The position numbers and the translations under genes are program-made. Below are positions 7,453 to 9,518 of a stretch of 9,518 nt of DNA, piece after piece. Origin of the DNA: Acinetobacter sp. (GTDB lineage: Bacteria > Pseudomonadota > Gammaproteobacteria > Pseudomonadales > Moraxellaceae); NCBI GenBank assembly GCA_008017255.1, contig SSHD01000093.1, forward strand, positions 1 through 9,518. Reading direction: 5' to 3'. Each line of letters begins with the position of its first letter. Within the stretch, counting starts at the first letter, position 1. The notes below the pieces were generated by a model. That model searched no databases, was not told where the DNA came from, and saw only the letters and a list, made by a program, of their open reading frames with translations.

Positions 7453-7486
7453 AAAAAAATAGCCATCTGAATCAGATGGCTATTTG
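7453..7486. terminator. Bidirectional terminator between convergent genes
   Basis: Perfect 14-base arms (7457-7470 and 7472-7485, core AGCCATCTGA) flank one A; in practice the loop would be three to five bases. On the minus strand seven T residues follow the stem, so it is a strong terminator for the small membrane-protein gene whose stop is at 7498. On the plus strand only TTT follows, so it is a weaker end for the methyltransferase gene. Confidence 0.9.
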
Positions 7487-7497
7487 CTCAAGCAGGC

Positions 7498-7749
7498 TTA
7501 GTGCCCTTGATGTGTGGCCTCGCTGCTGACTGGCATCGCCGCATGTTCTTCAGCACTCATTTGATATTGTTCCGCAGTTGCAGGTGCCACATTTTCTTGT
7601 GCTGCTTTGCGTTTTTGACTTGGCATATAGTCTGGTTCGTTGTTCACCGCCAAATAGAAAAAGCCCATAAACAGCATGCTTAAAACAAAGGCAATAATCA
7701 GTGCTTTCCAACCCCAAGCAGAGGTTTCTGGCGTTAATTTTTCAGACAT
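7498..7749 (-). CDS. Small single-helix membrane protein
   Basis: I do not recognise the family. The 83-residue product has a short polar N-terminus, one hydrophobic helix (about 16-35, KALIIAFVLSMLFMGFFYLAV in part), then NNEPDYMPSQ and a polar, probably disordered tail. The tail contains Met and His residues and ends THQGH, so weak metal binding is conceivable but unproven. The positive residue before the helix and the lack of a cleavage site suggest a membrane anchor rather than a secreted protein; its orientation is uncertain. A GGGAA sequence stands eight or so bases before the ATG, and a good promoter (7795-7822) and a strong terminator frame it as a monocistronic unit. These signals make it a real gene despite its size. 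Confidence 0.85.
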   Translation of the reverse strand: MSEKLTPETSAWGWKALIIAFVLSMLFMGFFYLAVNNEPDYMPSQKRKAAQENVAPATAEQYQMSAEEHAAMPVSSEATHQGH

Positions 7750-7794
7750 AGCAAATTCCCTAAATAGGTAAAAATTTAAGCAGTATTGCCAGCA

Positions 7795-7822
7795 GTTATA
7801 GCATAGATTTTTGTATTGCCAA
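7795..7822 (-). promoter_or_regulatory. Sigma-70 promoter of the small membrane-protein gene
   Basis: On the minus strand TTGGCA (7822-7817) and TATAAC (7800-7795) each match the consensus at five of six positions and are separated by 16 bases. Transcription would begin near 7788, about 39 bases before the ATG at 7749. Confidence 0.6.
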
Positions 7823-7847
7823 GCGAGAGTTTTTGATCTTTCTTATT

Positions 7848-7900
7848 GGTAAAATAAATAACAAGGCATTTATATAAGTTTTAAAATTTATACGAATGCC
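7848..7900 (-). terminator. Terminator of the FadJ-like gene
   Basis: GGCATT and AATGCC close a long A/T-rich stem (7865-7900, two unpaired positions, four-base loop). On the minus strand it is followed by TTGTTATTTATTTT. It begins 20 bases after the stop codon of the beta-oxidation gene. The stem is weaker in G+C than the other terminators here. Confidence 0.65.
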
Positions 7901-7920
7901 TGTTTTGTGATCGGCAAGGG

Positions 7921-9518
7921 CTAGCCAATGCGTTGATTGGCTTGCGCTTGATCTTTTAACAATTGCGGTGGGTTAAATCGTTCGCCATATTGTGCTGTCA
8001 ATTGCTCAGCACGTTGCAGCGCTTGGGCAGTGCCATATTGATTCAAAAATTGGATGGCACCACCCGTCCACGGCGCAAAACCAATACCGAAAATTGAACC
8101 GACATTGGCATCAATCACCGACTCTAAAACACCTTCTTCATAACAGCGCAAAGTATCTAGCGCTTGTACAAACAAGAAGCGATCAATCATGTCTTGTTCG
8201 GAAATGTTATGTGCTTTAGACCAGCGGCTTAAGCCATCCCAAAGTTGTTTTTTGCCGCCTGCAGGATAGTCATAGAAGCCCGCACCTGCCGCCTTACCTT
8301 TGCGGTTCAACTCGTGAATCATGGTCTGCACCACATCATCCACTGGGGTTTTTGGTAAATTTTTGCCTTCGGCTTGCAAGGCTTTGCGCGCTTCACTGGC
8401 TACGTGCTCGGTCAAGGTTAATGACACTTCATCTTGAATCGCCAGTGGTCCAATGGGCATGCCTGCTTTGAGTGCTGCCATTTCAATTTTGGCGGGGTGT
8501 ACACCCTCTGCCAGTAAACGCATGCCTTCTTGTATGAAAGTACCAAATACGCGACTGGTAAAGAAACCACGGCTGTCATTGACCACAATTGGCGTTTTAC
8601 CAATTTGCTGCACAAAGTCGTAGGCTTTGGCTAAGGTTTGTGCAGCGGTGTTTTTACCTTTGATAATTTCAACCAATTGCATTTTATCGACTGGGCTAAA
8701 GAAATGCAGTCCAATAAACGCAGTATCGTCCTTACTGGCTTGCGCTAAACCGCTAATCGGTAGGGTTGAGGTATTCGATGCAAAAACACCACCCGCAACT
8801 AAAAATGGTTCAGCTTCTTGGGTCACTTGTGCTTTTAGTGCTTGATTTTCAAATACCGCTTCAATCATTAAATCGCAACCTTGTAGGTCTGAGGCATTGG
8901 CAGTTGCAGTAATCAGCGCGAGGACTTGATCGCGTTTTTCTGCACTCATACGACCTTGTACGACTTGTTTATCTAGCAGTTTTTGGCTGTAGGCTTTGCC
9001 TTTTTCAGCATTTTCAATGCTTACATCTTTAAGCACGACGGCAATACCTTTGCTCGCGGTGGCATAGGCAATACCAGCCCCCATCATGCCTGCACCTAAA
9101 ATACCGACTTTAGACGCTTGCCATTTCGCAATATCTTTTGGGCGGCTAGCGCCAGATTTAATTGCATTTAAACCATGCCAAAAGGTACCGATCATGTTCT
9201 TAGAAATTTGACCAGTCGCCAGTTGGGTAAAGTAGCGTGATTCAATACGTAACGCGGTATCGACATCGACCTGAGCGCCTTCTACAGCCGCCGCCATAAT
9301 GGCTTCCGGAGCAGGGTAGCAGCCTTTGGTTTTGTCACGCAGTATGGCAGGGGCAATGGCCAGCATTTGTGCTACAGCAGGGGTGGATGGTGTTCCGCCT
9401 GGAATTTTGTAGCCTTTGACATCAAACGCTTGTGTAGATGTTGGATTGGCTTTAACCAAATCGATGGCTTTATCTAACAGTTCTTGTTCATTGGCAGCGG
9501 TGTCATGTACTAAGCCTA
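7921..9518 (-). CDS. FadJ/FadB-like multifunctional beta-oxidation protein, C-terminal part
   Basis: The visible 531 residues are the C-terminal three quarters of a fused enoyl-CoA hydratase/3-hydroxyacyl-CoA dehydrogenase of fatty-acid beta-oxidation; the frame is open to the window edge, so the start lies outside. GLVHDTAANEQELLDKAIDL, at the edge, fits the end of the hydratase domain. Counting from that Gly, the NAD-binding motif GAGMMG is at 141-146, SNTST at 247-251, the catalytic LHFFSP with His-271 and Glu-283 (VEII) follows, and DSRGFFTSR is at 314-322. The last domain has GFAPWTGGAIQFLN. Family members are about 700 residues and usually work with a thiolase, which may lie upstream to the right. 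A TTG at 9459 lies inside the gene and is not its start. FadJ versus FadB cannot be decided from this part. Confidence 0.93.
   Translation of the reverse strand, partial: GLVHDTAANEQELLDKAIDLVKANPTSTQAFDVKGYKIPGGTPSTPAVAQMLAIAPAILRDKTKGCYPAPEAIMAAAVEGAQVDVDTALRIESRYFTQLATGQISKNMIGTFWHGLNAIKSGASRPKDIAKWQASKVGILGAGMMGAGIAYATASKGIAVVLKDVSIENAEKGKAYSQKLLDKQVVQGRMSAEKRDQVLALITATANASDLQGCDLMIEAVFENQALKAQVTQEAEPFLVAGGVFASNTSTLPISGLAQASKDDTAFIGLHFFSPVDKMQLVEIIKGKNTAAQTLAKAYDFVQQIGKTPIVVNDSRGFFTSRVFGTFIQEGMRLLAEGVHPAKIEMAALKAGMPIGPLAIQDEVSLTLTEHVASEARKALQAEGKNLPKTPVDDVVQTMIHELNRKGKAAGAGFYDYPAGGKKQLWDGLSRWSKAHNISEQDMIDRFLFVQALDTLRCYEEGVLESVIDANVGSIFGIGFAPWTGGAIQFLNQYGTAQALQRAEQLTAQYGERFNPPQLLKDQAQANQRIG

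Noticed and set aside
1..9518. CRISPR array, tRNA, rRNA, insertion sequence or prophage genes
   Set aside because: Reading both strands I saw no regularly spaced repeats, no cloverleaf-like RNA, no transposase or integrase motifs, and all long frames are accounted for.

Overview
The window looks like a chromosomal segment of a gammaproteobacterium, most likely Acinetobacter or a close Moraxellaceae relative. This is inferred from the character of the SecA and FadJ-like proteins, the AT-rich spacers and the gene content; no search was run. Nothing points to phage, plasmid or transposon cargo. Most genes are housekeeping or general accessory metabolism.

Layout, left to right. Bases 1-23 probably hold the first codons of a gene running leftward off the window, behind a strong AAGGAG ribosome binding site. 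It is divergent from secA (349-3084, +), and the AT-rich spacer between them carries a perfect 19-bp palindrome and a plausible secA promoter. After secA and its terminator comes a small alanine/threonine/proline-rich exported protein (3228-3740, +) with its own terminator, which can work in both directions. The gap 3788-4026 is not empty. It holds a strong imperfect hairpin and, on the minus strand, a 49-codon open frame with no start codon that reads like the broken C-terminal end of a protein gene. Two membrane-protein genes follow on the minus strand: an MHS-type major facilitator transporter (4027-5337, start corrected to an internal ATG) and, upstream of it in transcription order, a hemolysin III/PAQR protein (5429-6070). 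A 30-bp dyad lies between them, just ahead of the transporter start.

Divergent from hemolysin III is a class I SAM-dependent methyltransferase (6170-7444, +). Facing it is a small one-helix membrane protein with a His/Met-containing tail (7498-7749, -), and the two share a hairpin terminator. The right end is filled by the C-terminal 531 residues of a FadJ/FadB-like multifunctional beta-oxidation protein (7921 to the window edge, -), with an A/T-rich hairpin terminator after it.

The genes do not form one pathway. They are several short transcription units: protein export, an unknown exported protein, transport and membrane homeostasis, a probable RNA or protein methyltransferase, and fatty-acid beta-oxidation. 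I did not find a complete new system. The most unusual signal is an in-frame segment of about 60 bp inside the methyltransferase gene (about 6932-6994). It is made of small inverted repeats and looks like a palindromic element inserted into a coding region. The frameshifted gene remnant at 3803-3952 is the second most interesting point.
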